The notes under the pieces are model-generated. The model had not been told where the DNA came from, did no database searches, and worked only from the letters and a program-made list of their open reading frames with translations. A stretch of 64,000 nucleotides of DNA from Mycolicibacterium arenosum. Its GTDB lineage: Bacteria > Actinomycetota > Actinomycetes > Mycobacteriales > Mycobacteriaceae. Of the stretch, positions 43,196-52,991 are shown in pieces. The DNA lies in assembly GCF_024320865.1 (NCBI RefSeq), contig NZ_JANDBD010000001.1, positions 186,001 through 250,000 on the forward strand, given 5' to 3'. The position numbers were made by a program, and so were the translations under genes. Every line of letters begins with the position of its first letter. Within the stretch, counting starts at the first letter, position 1.

Positions 43196-46100
43196 ATGGA
43201 TCGAGTGTTGCGCCCCGCACTGTTGTTCGTGGCGTTTCCGCTGCTCTATGCGCTGTCCATCGTCGCCGGTCGGGCCTCCCGATTAGGCGGAGGCGAAGTG
43301 GCACTGGTGTGGCCGGCGGCAGCGGTGGCGATCATCTGGATACTGGAGGCGCAGCGCCGCGGGCCACGTGAGTGCGTCGTCCACCTCGTGCTTCTGGGCG
43401 TGTTGACCTTCGCGGTGAACATCGCCACCGGGGCCTCGGTGTCGCTCGCCGCCTGGTTCGTACTGGTCAACGTGGCCCTGGCCGTGGTGACGGTGGGGAT
43501 CTTGACGCATCGGCGAGACAGGGCCGTCCTCCGCGACCCCGCCGACATGGCGCGCCTCATCGCGGCCATCGCCGCCGGAACCTGTTGCGCGGCCCTTCTG
43601 GCGACGGTGTTCCTGGTGCTGACCGCGGATCAACCGGTCTGGAAGACGTTCGGTCTCTTCGCAGTGCGCAACGGGGCCTCCGCGCTCCTCGCAGTGTCCA
43701 TCTGGCTGCGACTTCAGGACGTCGCCTGGCGGCGGCCGCGTATGTCGGCGGCGCGTGCGGTGGAGGCGCTGCTGGCGGGGGGTGCCGTCGCGGCGATCTT
43801 CGTCGGGGTCTTCTGGCTGAACAACGGCGCCCCGATGGCCTTCCTCGCCCTGGTGCCCGCGATGGGGCTGGCACTGCGGTACAGCACGACGGCGAACTCG
43901 GTCTTCCTCCTGGCGGCGGGGACCTGGATCATCTTCGCCGCCCTCGCGAACAGGGGCGCCTTCATCGTCCTCGACATCGAGGCGCGTGCACTGCTGGCGC
44001 AATCACTGGTCTGCAGCCTGACGGTCGTCGTCCTGACGTTGTCCCTCTACCGCGATTCCCGCGTGCGGCTCATCTCGGAACTCGAGCAGGCACGTGATCA
44101 AGCGGATCGCAGTTCCGAACTGATGGGCGCGGTGCTCGACAGCATTCACGACAGCGTCGTCGTCGTCGATCCGGCCGGAGCGGTCGTCGTGCAGAACGCC
44201 CGTGCGGCGAACTCGGGCCTCGTCGATGACGTCGTCGCGATCGCGCCGGGGTCGTCGCGTCCCGTTCCGCACGACGTCGTCATCACCGCAGACGACGCCA
44301 GGGTCATCGAGCTGACGACCGCCCCCCTCGCGCCGGCGTCCTTTTTCAAGGTCATGGCCTTCCGGGATGTCACCGAGCAACGCACCAACGCACGGTCGCT
44401 GCGCGAGGCACGCGACCTGTTCTCCGGAGTCCTGCAGGCGGTCTCCGAGCAGGCGATCATCGGTACCGACCCCTCCGGACGCATCACCGTGTTCAACAAC
44501 GGCGCGGAGCGACTCCTCGGATGGTCGTCCGAGGAGATGCTCGGCCGCACGCCATTGGACTTCCACCTCGACACCGAGGTCTGCGCGAGGGCGGCCGACA
44601 TGGGCATCCCCGCCGGGTTCGAAGTGTTCGTGCACAACGTCACGGCCGACGTCGCCGAAGTGCGCGAATGGACGTACGTCCGACGCGACGGCGCTCACGT
44701 CGCCGTCAGCCTGGCGGTGTCACGGATGACGGCTGAGGACGGCAGCTGTGCGGGATACATCGGGGTGGCCACCGACATCACCGAACAGAAGGCGGCCAAG
44801 CACGCTCTCGCCGAGAGCGAAGAGCGCTTTCGGCTGGCCTTCGACACCGCTCCCATGGGCATGTTCATGTTCGAGGTGACGGCGCCCCGCACCGGATGCG
44901 TAACGCGATGCAATCAGGCGATGGCGGACATCCTCGGCGGCTCGACGGCGCAGGTCCTCGAGATGACCGCGAGCGGGCTCGGTTTGGAACGCCTCCTCTC
45001 ATTGGGGGTGGGCGAGGCATTCGACGCGGAGATGTCGTTTCGACGCGCAGACGGCGGAACGGTGTGGGGTGCGGTCTCGTCCTCGGTGGTGGCCCCCCGA
45101 GGACGCGATCCCTACGGGATATGTCTGGTCGCGGACATCACCGGCCGCAAGCTCGTCGAGGACGAACTGCACCGCATGGCGCTGCACGACCCGTTGACCG
45201 GCCTGGCCAATCGCGCACTGCTCGTGGACCGAATCGAGCACGCGCTGGCCGGCGCGGGACACGAGAATCCCGCCGGGGTCGGCCTGATCTTCCTCGACCT
45301 CGACGGGTTCAAGACGGTGAACGACACCTGGGGCCATGCGCAGGGTGATGAGGTCCTCAAAGTCGTGGCGCAACGGATCATGGGCTCGATTCGGTCGGGA
45401 GACACCGCAGCCCGGCTGGGTGGGGACGAATTCGCGGTGCTCTGTCCCGACGTCGCCGGCGTCGTCCAACTGGAGAGGGTGGCCAAGAGGATCCTTGCCG
45501 AACTCCGTCGGCCCGTCGGACTGGCCGACGGGGGAACCTACGACCAACTCTCGGGCAGCGTCGGCGTGGTGACCGCGAACAGGGCGTCCACGGCGGGAAG
45601 CCTCCTCCAGCGTGCCGACACGTTGATGTACCAGGCGAAACGAAATGGCAAGGACTGCATCACCATTGACGAATCACCCGCGGAGGCGGACAGCTTCTGC
45701 GCGGTGGGGCTAATCCCCGAGTTGGCGAGGGCCGTCGAGCGCGCCGAGTTCATCGTCCACGTGCAGCCGATCGTGGATCTCCGAACCGGCGACTGCGTCG
45801 CAGTGGAAGCGCTCGTGCGTTGGCGCCATCCGGAACGGGGGGTGCTCACCCCCGACGACTTCCTGGCCGTCGCCGAATCCTCGCACTACATGTCCGCCAT
45901 CGGACGGCAGGTGCTCAACGAAGCGTGTCGACAAACGCGACAGTGGACCGGCCTGATGGCCGACGCCGCCGTTCACGTCAACGTCTCGGGCAGACAACTG
46001 GAACTGGGCGATTTCCGCGCTGACGTCCTCAACGCGCTCGCGAGGACCGGGCTACGCCCCGACCGGCTGGTCCTCGAGCTGACCGAGACACACGCAGGGC

Positions 46101-46471
46101 GAGTGGCGGAGTCCGCGAAGGCCGATTTGGAGCGACTGCGTCAGATCGGCGTGCGCGTCGCCATCGACGACGTCGGCACCGGCTTCAGCGGCCTCGCCAA
46201 GATCGTGGACCTCCCCGTGGACATCCTCAAGATCGACAAGCAGTTCGTTCACGGGCTGGGTCGTGACCCGCGGTGCGAGGCGATCACCAAGGCGGTGCTG
46301 AGCTTGGGCTCGAGTTTGGATATGACCGTCATCGCCGAGGGGATCGAATCGCGTTCACAATGCGAACTACTCACCGAGTGGGGGTGTGCGCTGGGGCAGG
46401 GTTACCTGTTCGGGCATCCCGTGGCCGCAACCGAGGCGATGACCGCGAACGGCTGTGCGCACCACCCCTAG
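43196..46471 (+). CDS. MASE1-PAS-PAS-PAS-GGDEF-EAL cyclic-di-GMP enzyme
   Basis: A 1091-residue membrane sensor. Residues 1-290 form a MASE1-type block of about eight helices. PAS-like domains lie at about 308-398, 405-535 and 542-652. The GGDEF domain (659-825) has intact GGDEF (742-746), metal Asp701/Asp703 and an inhibitory I-site RSGD (733-736). The EAL domain (840-1080) has EAL (871-873), N929, E964, D991/D992, K1012 and E1048, all the residues needed for phosphodiesterase activity. It can therefore both make and break c-di-GMP, with membrane and PAS inputs. A good ribosome site (GGGAGGTGGG) precedes ATG 43196. It occupies the place where M. tuberculosis has Rv1148c-Rv1150, so it is a lineage-specific insertion. 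Confidence 0.94.
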   Translation: MDRVLRPALLFVAFPLLYALSIVAGRASRLGGGEVALVWPAAAVAIIWILEAQRRGPRECVVHLVLLGVLTFAVNIATGASVSLAAWFVLVNVALAVVTVGILTHRRDRAVLRDPADMARLIAAIAAGTCCAALLATVFLVLTADQPVWKTFGLFAVRNGASALLAVSIWLRLQDVAWRRPRMSAARAVEALLAGGAVAAIFVGVFWLNNGAPMAFLALVPAMGLALRYSTTANSVFLLAAGTWIIFAALANRGAFIVLDIEARALLAQSLVCSLTVVVLTLSLYRDSRVRLISELEQARDQADRSSELMGAVLDSIHDSVVVVDPAGAVVVQNARAANSGLVDDVVAIAPGSSRPVPHDVVITADDARVIELTTAPLAPASFFKVMAFRDVTEQRTNARSLREARDLFSGVLQAVSEQAIIGTDPSGRITVFNNGAERLLGWSSEEMLGRTPLDFHLDTEVCARAADMGIPAGFEVFVHNVTADVAEVREWTYVRRDGAHVAVSLAVSRMTAEDGSCAGYIGVATDITEQKAAKHALAESEERFRLAFDTAPMGMFMFEVTAPRTGCVTRCNQAMADILGGSTAQVLEMTASGLGLERLLSLGVGEAFDAEMSFRRADGGTVWGAVSSSVVAPRGRDPYGICLVADITGRKLVEDELHRMALHDPLTGLANRALLVDRIEHALAGAGHENPAGVGLIFLDLDGFKTVNDTWGHAQGDEVLKVVAQRIMGSIRSGDTAARLGGDEFAVLCPDVAGVVQLERVAKRILAELRRPVGLADGGTYDQLSGSVGVVTANRASTAGSLLQRADTLMYQAKRNGKDCITIDESPAEADSFCAVGLIPELARAVERAEFIVHVQPIVDLRTGDCVAVEALVRWRHPERGVLTPDDFLAVAESSHYMSAIGRQVLNEACRQTRQWTGLMADAAVHVNVSGRQLELGDFRADVLNALARTGLRPDRLVLELTETHAGRVAESAKADLERLRQIGVRVAIDDVGTGFSGLAKIVDLPVDILKIDKQFVHGLGRDPRCEAITKAVLSLGSSLDMTVIAEGIESRSQCELLTEWGCALGQGYLFGHPVAATEAMTANGCAHHP

Positions 46472-47181
46472 CCGAGCAGCGCCGGCAGCCGCTGGAGCAG
46501 CTCCGGCAGCGCGGTGGCCGCCGTTTCGCGCAGCGAGAGCGTCACGCTGCCCGACAGCGGCGTCGGCTCGGGGTTGACCTCGATGACGGGGATGCCGGAT
46601 TGGATCGCCAGTTCGGGCAGGCTGGCCGCCGGGTAGACGACGGCGGACGTGCCGACGACGATCGCGACGTCGGAGGCCACCACCGCCGCCACTGAGCGGT
46701 CCCACGCCACGGCGGGCAGTTGCTCACCGAACCAGACCACGTCGGGCCGCACCAGGCCGCCGCACGCGCACACCGGCGGCTCGACGGTCTCGACCGGCTC
46801 CGGCATCTCGGGCATCGGGCCCTCGTAGGTGGATTGGCAACGGTCGCAACGGAAGTGGAAGAGGCTGCCGTGCAGGTGGTGGACCTGCGTACTGCCTGCC
46901 CGCTCGTGTAGGTCGTCGACGTTCTGGGTGACGACCTGGACGTCGGCGTAGTCCTGCCAGGCGGCGACGGCCCTGTGCCCGTCGTTCGGCTGGACCGCCT
47001 TCATCATGTAGTGCCGCCACAGGTACCAGGCCCACACCCGCTCGGGGTGGCGCCGCCAGCCGTCCGAACTGGAGATCTCGTAGGGGTCGGTGGTGGCCCA
47101 CAACCCGGTCTCGACATCGCGGAAGGTGGGGACACCGCTCTCGGCTGACATCCCCGCGCCGCTGAGCACTGTCACTAGCAC
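46468..47181 (-). CDS. cobB: Sirtuin NAD-dependent deacylase (class III, SIRT5/CobB-like)
   Basis: A 237-residue sirtuin. NAD-binding [15 protein letters not shown] is at the start, [12 protein letters not shown] (85-96) and catalytic His in LHGS (H104) follow, and the zinc ligands are C112/C115 and C138/C140. YLWR (Y53, R56) is the YxxR pair that lets class III sirtuins remove succinyl and other acidic acyl groups. It corresponds to Rv1151c. It uses NAD to deacylate lysines of metabolic enzymes such as acetyl-CoA synthetase. GTG 47181 lies seven bases after TAGTTT, suggesting a leaderless mRNA. It is divergent from the GntR gene. Confidence 0.93.
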   Translation of the reverse strand: MLVTVLSGAGMSAESGVPTFRDVETGLWATTDPYEISSSDGWRRHPERVWAWYLWRHYMMKAVQPNDGHRAVAAWQDYADVQVVTQNVDDLHERAGSTQVHHLHGSLFHFRCDRCQSTYEGPMPEMPEPVETVEPPVCACGGLVRPDVVWFGEQLPAVAWDRSVAAVVASDVAIVVGTSAVVYPAASLPELAIQSGIPVIEVNPEPTPLSGSVTLSLRETAATALPELLQRLPALLG

Positions 47182-47187
47182 GCCACC

Positions 47188-47211
47188 AAACTAGCCGGTT
47201 TTTGTGATACT
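47188..47211. promoter_or_regulatory. Back-to-back leaderless promoters of cobB and GntR genes
   Basis: TAGTTT on the minus strand (47193-47188) lies seven bases before the sirtuin GTG. An extended -10, TGTGATACT with hexamer GATACT at 47206-47211, lies seven bases before the GntR GTG at 47218. Both genes appear to start translation at the first transcript base. Confidence 0.72.
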
Positions 47212-47217
47212 AGGCAC

Positions 47218-47583
47218 GTGGCCAATCTGGGGGATTGGGTCCGGGTGGATTCGGAGGCGGCACGTCCGCTCTTCGATCAGCTTCGGACTCAGATAATCGG
47301 GGGAATCAGAGACGGCAGGCTTTCACCGGGCACGCGTTTGCCAACGGTGCGCGAGCTTGCCGCCGAATTGAAGATGGCGGTGAACACCGTCGCGCGCGCG
47401 TATCGCGAGCTCGAGGGTGCCGGCGTCGTCGAAACGCGGGGGAGGTTCGGCACTTTCGTCGCACGAGCCGATCCGGCGGACGCCGCGATGGCGGCGGCCG
47501 CGCACGCCTACGCGGAGGCGGCGCACTCGCTCGGTGTCGAGCGAGCCGCGGCGCTGCGCTACGTGGAGGCGGCGTTCGGTTAG
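47218..47583 (+). CDS. GntR-family regulator, YtrA subfamily (Rv1152-like)
   Basis: A 121-residue short GntR protein. The winged helix spans about 10-85: [51 protein letters not shown] in order, followed by [14 protein letters not shown] short C-terminal helix (about 90-120) mediates dimer formation as in the YtrA group. It matches Rv1152 in synteny and size. YtrA-type regulators often control neighbouring transporter or membrane genes; here no transporter is adjacent. Its divergent neighbour is the sirtuin gene. Confidence 0.92.
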   Translation: MANLGDWVRVDSEAARPLFDQLRTQIIGGIRDGRLSPGTRLPTVRELAAELKMAVNTVARAYRELEGAGVVETRGRFGTFVARADPADAAMAAAAHAYAEAAHSLGVERAAALRYVEAAFG

Positions 47584-47595
47584 CTGGCTGACGAG

Positions 47596-48432
47596 CTAGC
47601 CGAATTCCAGCAGCGTCACGGTGGGGCGCACGGGGTCGAACAGCGAGAGACGCTGCACGGCCCAGCCGATGGTGTTCCACAGCCGTCCTCTGCCCTCGGG
47701 CATCGGGATGTCGTGGACACCGCGGACGCCGGGCACGGTGTTCACGAGGTCGGCGGCCTGTGCCGGCGACATGCTGAACGGCATCGGCGGCACCCGGTAG
47801 CGCTTGGATGTGCGGACGCCGCGGCTGATCAGTTTGGCGAACCACGCGGGCGGCAGGTCGAACATCATCCGGCCGCCGGGGAAGCGCTGCGCGCATGCGG
47901 CGATGAGGCCGAGCGCCTCCTCGGGTTGCAGGTACATCAGCAGCCCCTCGGCCGTGATGAACACGCCGTTGCTGTCGTCGACGAGATCCATCCAGCTGTA
48001 GTCGAGCGCCGACTGGGCGCACATCGACACCCGCTCGTCGGGCGGCAGCAGCTGCTCCCGCAGCGCGATCATCTGTGGCAGATCGACTGACAGCCAACGG
48101 AATCGGTGCCCGACACCCGAGTTGTCCAGACGGTGGAAGCTGGTCTGCAGGCCCTCGGCCAGCGCGACGACGGTCGCCGCCGGGTGGTCGACGAGGTAGC
48201 GACGGGTCTCACGGTCGAAGGCCAACGCGCGCACCGCCATGTCCTGCCGCTTGGTGAAGCCGAACTTCGAGAAGTCGTAGTCGATGGCGTCGACCATGGT
48301 GACGGCCATCGGGTCGAGGATGATGCCGTCGGTTCTGCGCGCCTCGCTAGCGCGTACCGCGAGCGTCATCAACGCCGTCTCGGGCACGCCCGACAGCACC
48401 GGATCGATCTTCTTGGCGGAGGGGGAGCTCAT
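47596..48432 (-). CDS. omt: LCM-superfamily O-methyltransferase (Rv1153c, TcmP-like)
   Basis: A 278-residue SAM methyltransferase of the leucine carboxyl methyltransferase/TcmP group. The opening PVLSGVPETALMTLAVRASEARR, the SAM region TVVALAEGLQTSFHRLDN, SVDLPQMIALREQLLPPDER and the motif VFITAEGLLMYLQPEEAL are all family marks. The acceptor is unknown; annotation as polyketide O-methyltransferase rests only on similarity to TcmP. TACCGT lies eight bases before ATG 48432. It is convergent with the GntR gene. Confidence 0.88.
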   Translation of the reverse strand: MSSPSAKKIDPVLSGVPETALMTLAVRASEARRTDGIILDPMAVTMVDAIDYDFSKFGFTKRQDMAVRALAFDRETRRYLVDHPAATVVALAEGLQTSFHRLDNSGVGHRFRWLSVDLPQMIALREQLLPPDERVSMCAQSALDYSWMDLVDDSNGVFITAEGLLMYLQPEEALGLIAACAQRFPGGRMMFDLPPAWFAKLISRGVRTSKRYRVPPMPFSMSPAQAADLVNTVPGVRGVHDIPMPEGRGRLWNTIGWAVQRLSLFDPVRPTVTLLEFG

Positions 48433-48467
48433 CCGTCCGACGGTACCGAAGCGCGGATACGCCCAGT

Positions 48468-48983
48468 TCAGCGCAGTATCTTCTCGACCGTGCGCAGGTT
48501 GCGCGTCGTGGTCGACGACTTGTAGCGCCTCGTGCCCATCGTCCTGCCGATCGCGCTGCCGAGCGTGCTGTTCTTCGGCACCTGCCAGTAGACGACCCCC
48601 TCGCCGCGCTCGATCCGCTCGCCCTCGCCGGGTTCCAAGTCGGCGAGTTCGTCGAGGACGTCCGGGTCCGAGACGAACGTGACGTACGACTGGACACCGT
48701 CGACGTCACGCTCGAAGGGGAACGCCTGTGAAATGGCGGCGATCGCGTCGATCGGGTAGGCGAGCACCCACGCGTCGTAGCCGAACGTGTCGCGCAGTGC
48801 CTTCTCCGCCTTCTTCCGCACCTCGGCCACCCCGGAGCGGCTCGTCAGCAGCACGTTGCCGCTGGCGAGGATGGTCGTGACGTCGGTGAAGCCGGCGTCG
48901 GTGAACGCCTCGGCCACCGCGGCCATCTTGAGGTTGATCCCGCCGACGTTCACGCCGCGCAGCAGCGCGGCGTACCGCGTCAT
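48468..48983 (-). CDS. DUF1697 protein
   Basis: A 171-residue protein of the DUF1697 family. The N-terminal RYAALLRGVNVGGINLKMA and LASGNVLLTSRSG are diagnostic, and the C-terminal GRTMGTRRYKSSTTTRNLRTVEKIL is the conserved basic closing block (T-x-R-N-x-x-T). The fold resembles ferredoxin-like nucleic-acid-binding domains, but no function is established. ATG 48983 is divergent from the Rv1155-like gene. It is separated by 35 bp from the upstream methyltransferase gene, and whether they are co-transcribed is unclear. Confidence 0.9.
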   Translation of the reverse strand: MTRYAALLRGVNVGGINLKMAAVAEAFTDAGFTDVTTILASGNVLLTSRSGVAEVRKKAEKALRDTFGYDAWVLAYPIDAIAAISQAFPFERDVDGVQSYVTFVSDPDVLDELADLEPGEGERIERGEGVVYWQVPKNSTLGSAIGRTMGTRRYKSSTTTRNLRTVEKILR

Positions 48984-49022
48984 CGGAACTCCGCATCGAA
49001 CACGGTCACATCGCCACTGTAG

Positions 49023-49493
<471 letters not shown>

Positions 49494-49537
49494 AACATCC
49501 GCGACACGAAGCTCCGCCGCAGGCTACGGTTAGCGCC

Positions 49538-49741
49538 ATGGCCACCGACGAGCGCTCGCGCGAGGAGCATTCAGCCGAAGAACCCGAGGACGAGCAGAAG
49601 CGCAAGTTCCGCGAGGCGCTGGAACGCAAGAAGGCCAATGCCGGCGGCGGCTCCGAGCACAAGGACGGCGGACGCAAGCACGGACCGCGCTCAACGGGTC
49701 CTGCAGAGGCTCACCGGGAGTTCCGTCGTAAGAGCGGCTGA
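49538..49741 (+). CDS. DUF5302-type small hydrophilic protein
   Basis: A 67-residue, highly charged protein with an acidic first part (EEHSAEEPEDEQK), a helical KRKFREALERKKAN stretch and a basic, Gly-rich tail ending in the conserved GPAEAHREFRRKSG. This matches a small actinobacterial family of unknown function. TACGGT lies eight bases before ATG 49538. It overlaps the 3' end of the convergent acyltransferase gene by 51 bp, so the two genes share their tail sequence in opposite strands. Confidence 0.87.
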   Translation: MATDERSREEHSAEEPEDEQKRKFREALERKKANAGGGSEHKDGGRKHGPRSTGPAEAHREFRRKSG

Positions 49742-51019
49742 CGCCAGCGCCCTAGCTGCGACCAGTCCGGTCAGCAGGACGGCGACGCACCACAGGCCCT
49801 GATCCTTCAGGCCCCACGCGCACGACGCCAGCGTCGCCGCGCCCGCGATGCACAGCAGCGCGCCGACCGCTGCGCTGCGCAGACCGGGCCGCGGCACGAA
49901 CCCGCCGTCCCACAGCGGCAGCGGGTTGTTCTCCAACGGCCGCAGCGCGATGAAGGTCACCGACATGGCGACCGTCATGATCGCCAGCTGCACGATGCTG
50001 AGCAGCACCAGGTGCGGCTGGCCCGGGTAGCGCGGCAGACCCAGGTAGTCGAACGCCAGGTGCATGCCCAGCAGGAGCGGCATGTGCCACAGGTACAGCG
50101 TCATGGCGCCCGAGTTGCCGATGACGGCCAGCCGCCACACCGCCGGCCGCGCCGCCCACCGGGTGATCGCCGGTGCGGCGGCAATCGCGAACGCGCACAA
50201 CATGATCGCGTGCCCGGCGAGCAGCAGGGACGGCGGCGTCATGTTGCGCACGCCGTCGGCGTCGATGCCGACGAGGCTCAGCTGGTACGGGCCGAACCAG
50301 TGCAGCGCGACGTTGACGACGAACATCGCGCAGCCCAGCGCGAGCGCCGGCCGCGGCCGCAGCAGCCCGCGCCGGTAGGCCACCCCGAGCATGCCGGGGA
50401 TGAGCCAGGCGGTGAAGTTCACCCACGCCAGACCGGACCAGCCGGGCGCGTCGATGCGCACCACGTCGACGACGGCGATCACCCCGTACGTCGCGGCGAC
50501 CGCGGTCACCAGTCGCGCCGTGGTGGTGATGCGCGTCAGCAGTGGAACCGCGGCGAGCACCAGCACGTAGGCGCCGAGGAACCAGAGCAGCTGGATGCTG
50601 ATGCCCGCGACCGGTTCGTAGACGTGAATCGGCAGCAGGTGGGACAGCACGGCCAACGCCGCGGCCCAGAAGGCGAGGTAGTAGAACACCGGCCGGTAGA
50701 GCCGCGTGCAGCGCTTGAGCAGCCAGCCGCCCCAGCTGGAGCCGGGGTGGTAGGAGTTCACCGACGCGGCCACGCCCGCGAAGAAGAACAGCGGCATGAT
50801 CTGGAACACCCACGTCAGCGCCTGGAAGATCCACGACGTGGTCAGCAGGTTGCCCCAGTGGAAGACGTCGTCGGTGATGACACTGGTCGCCATGATCGTG
50901 TGGCCGGCCACCACACCGACGAGCGCGGCGATGCGAATGACGTCGATGGCCCTGTCCCGGTCGGCCGGGGTGCTCGCGTCGATGTCGGCTGCGGAGGGGA
51001 AGAGCCGTGAATTCGTCAT
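49691..51019 (-). CDS. Acyltransferase-3 family membrane protein
   Basis: A 442-residue, about 10-helix protein of the acyltransferase_3/OafA family. The N-terminal DRAIDVIRIAALVGVVAGHTIM contains the conserved His (R-x10-H motif), and later PLFFFAGVAASVNSY and TLYLWHMPLLLGMHL supply further conserved positions. Such enzymes O-acylate sugars, peptidoglycan or lipids at the membrane. The acceptor is unknown. The ATG 51019 lies 24 bp after the stop of the MFS gene, so the two are likely one leftward transcript. The end overlaps the DUF5302 gene by 51 bp. Confidence 0.88.
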   Translation of the reverse strand: MTNSRLFPSAADIDASTPADRDRAIDVIRIAALVGVVAGHTIMATSVITDDVFHWGNLLTTSWIFQALTWVFQIMPLFFFAGVAASVNSYHPGSSWGGWLLKRCTRLYRPVFYYLAFWAAALAVLSHLLPIHVYEPVAGISIQLLWFLGAYVLVLAAVPLLTRITTTARLVTAVAATYGVIAVVDVVRIDAPGWSGLAWVNFTAWLIPGMLGVAYRRGLLRPRPALALGCAMFVVNVALHWFGPYQLSLVGIDADGVRNMTPPSLLLAGHAIMLCAFAIAAAPAITRWAARPAVWRLAVIGNSGAMTLYLWHMPLLLGMHLAFDYLGLPRYPGQPHLVLLSIVQLAIMTVAMSVTFIALRPLENNPLPLWDGGFVPRPGLRSAAVGALLCIAGAATLASCAWGLKDQGLWCVAVLLTGLVAARALASAALTTELPVSLCRTR

Positions 51020-51043
51020 GTGCTGAACCTAAGCGGGGACGGC

Positions 51044-52243
51044 CTAGGTAGTTCTGCTCAAGTTCCGGCTCCGCGATTCCGTCCAGACGATCAGAGCCAG
51101 GCACAGCGAGACCAGCACGGCGGCTGCAACCGCGAATGCCACGCCCGCCTCGCGCAGCCCCCAGATCTGGGCCGCGAAGCCGTCGCCGATCACGGGCAGC
51201 GAGATGCCCACGTAGGCGACGACGAAGTAGGTCGAACTGACTTCGGCGAGGCGCTGCTGCGGGGTGCGTTCGGCGATGGCGGCGAGACCGCGGCCGAAGC
51301 TGATGCCCTGGCCGACACCGGCGATCACCCCGGCGGCGATCAGCGCGGGCAGCGACGCGACCCACAGCGCCGCGGCGAGCACCGCCAGCCCGACGATCAA
51401 GACCGCGCTGCCGACGGCGACGGCGAGCCGGGGCGGGATCCATACCGCGAACAGCTGGGTCACAGCGGACGCGCCGAAGATCGTCGTCACCATGAAGCCG
51501 CCGAGGAAGTGGTTCGGGATGCCGATCTCGAGCGCGACGAACGTCGGCACGACGGCGTTGAACAGGCCCATCACCGCGAAGCCGCAGAACGCCGCAATGG
51601 CTGCCGGTACGAAGACCGCGCGCGCTTCCCGCGGCACCGCTAAGCGCTGAAACCCGATGCGACCCTGTCGCTTCGAGGTCTCCGGCACCACGGCGACGGC
51701 AACGGCGGCCAGTGTCAGCAGGGCCAGGTGCAGGACGAACGAAAGGTGAAGCGGCGACGGGGCGTACTGCACCAATGCGCCGGCGATGAACGGGCCGAGT
51801 CCCAGCCCGCCGATGTTGGCCATCGACGCCACCGCGGCGGCGCGGCTCTTCCACTCCTCCGGTGCGGCTTCGATGACCGCCGCCGTCGCGGTTCCGGTGA
51901 AGAGACCCGCCGACAGCCCGGACAGCACCCGGCCGATCAGCAGCACGCCGACGGAGTCGGCCACCAGGAACACGATCCCGCTGAGCACCGCGAACCCGAT
52001 GCCCGCGAACAGCACGGGCCGTCTACCGACGGCGTCGGACCAACTGCCGAACACCAGAAGCGCCGCCAGCACGCCGGCCGCGTAGGTCGCGAACACCACG
52101 GACGTGGTCAGCACCGCGAAGTGCAGGCGCTCCGCGTACAGCGCGTACATCGGACTCGGCATGGTGGTGCCGATCATCACCGCGGCGAAGGCGTAGGCCA
52201 GCAGCGGAAAGGCGAATCGTCCGGTGGTCGGGCGGGCTGTCAC
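51044..52243 (-). CDS. MFS transporter (drug/metabolite efflux type)
   Basis: A 399-residue, 12-helix MFS protein. Motif A is GSWSDAVGRRPVLFAGIGF and motif C-like glycines are in GRVLSGLSAGLFTGTATAAVIEA, which favour a 12-TMS drug-efflux group. GTG 52243 was chosen because the longer TTG 52273 start lies inside an inverted repeat; a GTG at 52261 is another option. It is followed by the acyltransferase gene after 24 bp. No dedicated regulator is adjacent, but the upstream 19-bp inverted repeat suggests one exists elsewhere. Confidence 0.87.
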   Translation of the reverse strand: MTARPTTGRFAFPLLAYAFAAVMIGTTMPSPMYALYAERLHFAVLTTSVVFATYAAGVLAALLVFGSWSDAVGRRPVLFAGIGFAVLSGIVFLVADSVGVLLIGRVLSGLSAGLFTGTATAAVIEAAPEEWKSRAAAVASMANIGGLGLGPFIAGALVQYAPSPLHLSFVLHLALLTLAAVAVAVVPETSKRQGRIGFQRLAVPREARAVFVPAAIAAFCGFAVMGLFNAVVPTFVALEIGIPNHFLGGFMVTTIFGASAVTQLFAVWIPPRLAVAVGSAVLIVGLAVLAAALWVASLPALIAAGVIAGVGQGISFGRGLAAIAERTPQQRLAEVSSTYFVVAYVGISLPVIGDGFAAQIWGLREAGVAFAVAAAVLVSLCLALIVWTESRSRNLSRTT

Positions 52244-52270
52244 CTCTCGAGTCTTGAGCACGTGCAGTGC

Positions 52271-52289
52271 CAACGCCGAATCGGCGTTG
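52271..52289. promoter_or_regulatory. 19-bp inverted repeat upstream of the MFS-acyltransferase operon
   Basis: CAACGCCGA-A-TCGGCGTTG has perfect 9-bp arms around one base. It lies 28 bp before GTG 52243. It could be a repressor operator or, being GC-rich, a transcript hairpin. Confidence 0.62.
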
Positions 52290-52370
52290 CCGCTTCCCTG
52301 TTACTGAACCGGGCAGGGCCGATGACTCCCTGAGCGGCCGGCTCCGGGTTCAGGTTGTACGCGAGCGTCC

Positions 52371-52376
52371 TAAACT
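52371..52376 (+). promoter_or_regulatory. -10 element TAAACT of the Rv1156-like gene
   Basis: TAAACT is seven bases before ATG 52383 and no ribosome site lies between, predicting that the transcript starts at the ATG. It is one of the clearest leaderless promoters in the window. Confidence 0.68.
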
Positions 52377-52382
52377 GGGCGA

Positions 52383-52958
52383 ATGGCGAAGTTGCAGCTG
52401 GTTCAGGATCCCGCCGCCGACGCTCTGCTGGAGTCGAATCCGCTGGCGTTGCTCATCGGCATGCTGCTCGATCAGCAGATCCCCATGGAGGTGGCCTTCG
52501 CCGGACCGAAGAAGCTCGCCGATCGGCTGGGTGGGCTGGACGCGCACCAGATCGCCGACTACGACCCCGAGGCGTTCATCGCGTTGTGCTCGGAACGCCC
52601 CGCGGTGCATCGCTTCCCGGGCTCGATGGGTAAGCGCGTGCAGACGCTGGCTCAGACGCTCGTCGACGAATACGGCGGTGACGCGGCGGCGGTGTGGACG
52701 GCGGTCGACCCCGACGGCGCCGAGGTGCTCAGGCGGATGAAGGCCCTGCCCGGTTTCGGCGACCAGAAGGCGAGGATCTTCGTCGCGCTGCTGGGCAAGC
52801 AGTACGGCGTCACGCCGAAGGGCTGGCGCGAGGCCGCAGGGGACTACGGCAAGGCCGGGGTCCACATGTCGGTGGCCGACGTCGTCGACGGCGGCTCGCT
52901 GGACAAGGTGCGGTCCTACAAGAAGCAGGCCAAGGCGGCGGCGAAGGCGAAGCCCTAG
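52383..52958 (+). CDS. HhH-GPD-type base excision repair-like protein (Rv1156)
   Basis: A 191-residue protein of the HhH-GPD superfamily. The helix-hairpin-helix is in RMKALPGFGDQKARIFVALLGKQ, and the catalytic-core helices begin with NPLALLIGMLLDQQIPMEVAFAGP. The catalytic Lys/Asp arrangement of classical glycosylases is not clear, so activity is uncertain. It matches Rv1156 in synteny. TAAACT lies seven bases before ATG 52383 with no Shine-Dalgarno, indicating a leaderless mRNA. It is convergent with the nitroreductase gene. Confidence 0.9.
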   Translation: MAKLQLVQDPAADALLESNPLALLIGMLLDQQIPMEVAFAGPKKLADRLGGLDAHQIADYDPEAFIALCSERPAVHRFPGSMGKRVQTLAQTLVDEYGGDAAAVWTAVDPDGAEVLRRMKALPGFGDQKARIFVALLGKQYGVTPKGWREAAGDYGKAGVHMSVADVVDGGSLDKVRSYKKQAKAAAKAKP

Positions 52959-52991
52959 ATTCGGCGGGCAGGAGCGGAGCGACCGGGGGAT

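Noticed and set aside
43196..46471. Insertion sequence or integron bringing the GGDEF-EAL gene
   Set aside because: No transposase, integrase, terminal inverted repeats or target duplications were seen at its borders.
52244..52273. TTG start of the MFS transporter at 52273
   Set aside because: The codon lies inside a perfect inverted repeat, and GTG 52243 gives a normal N-terminus directly before the first helix.
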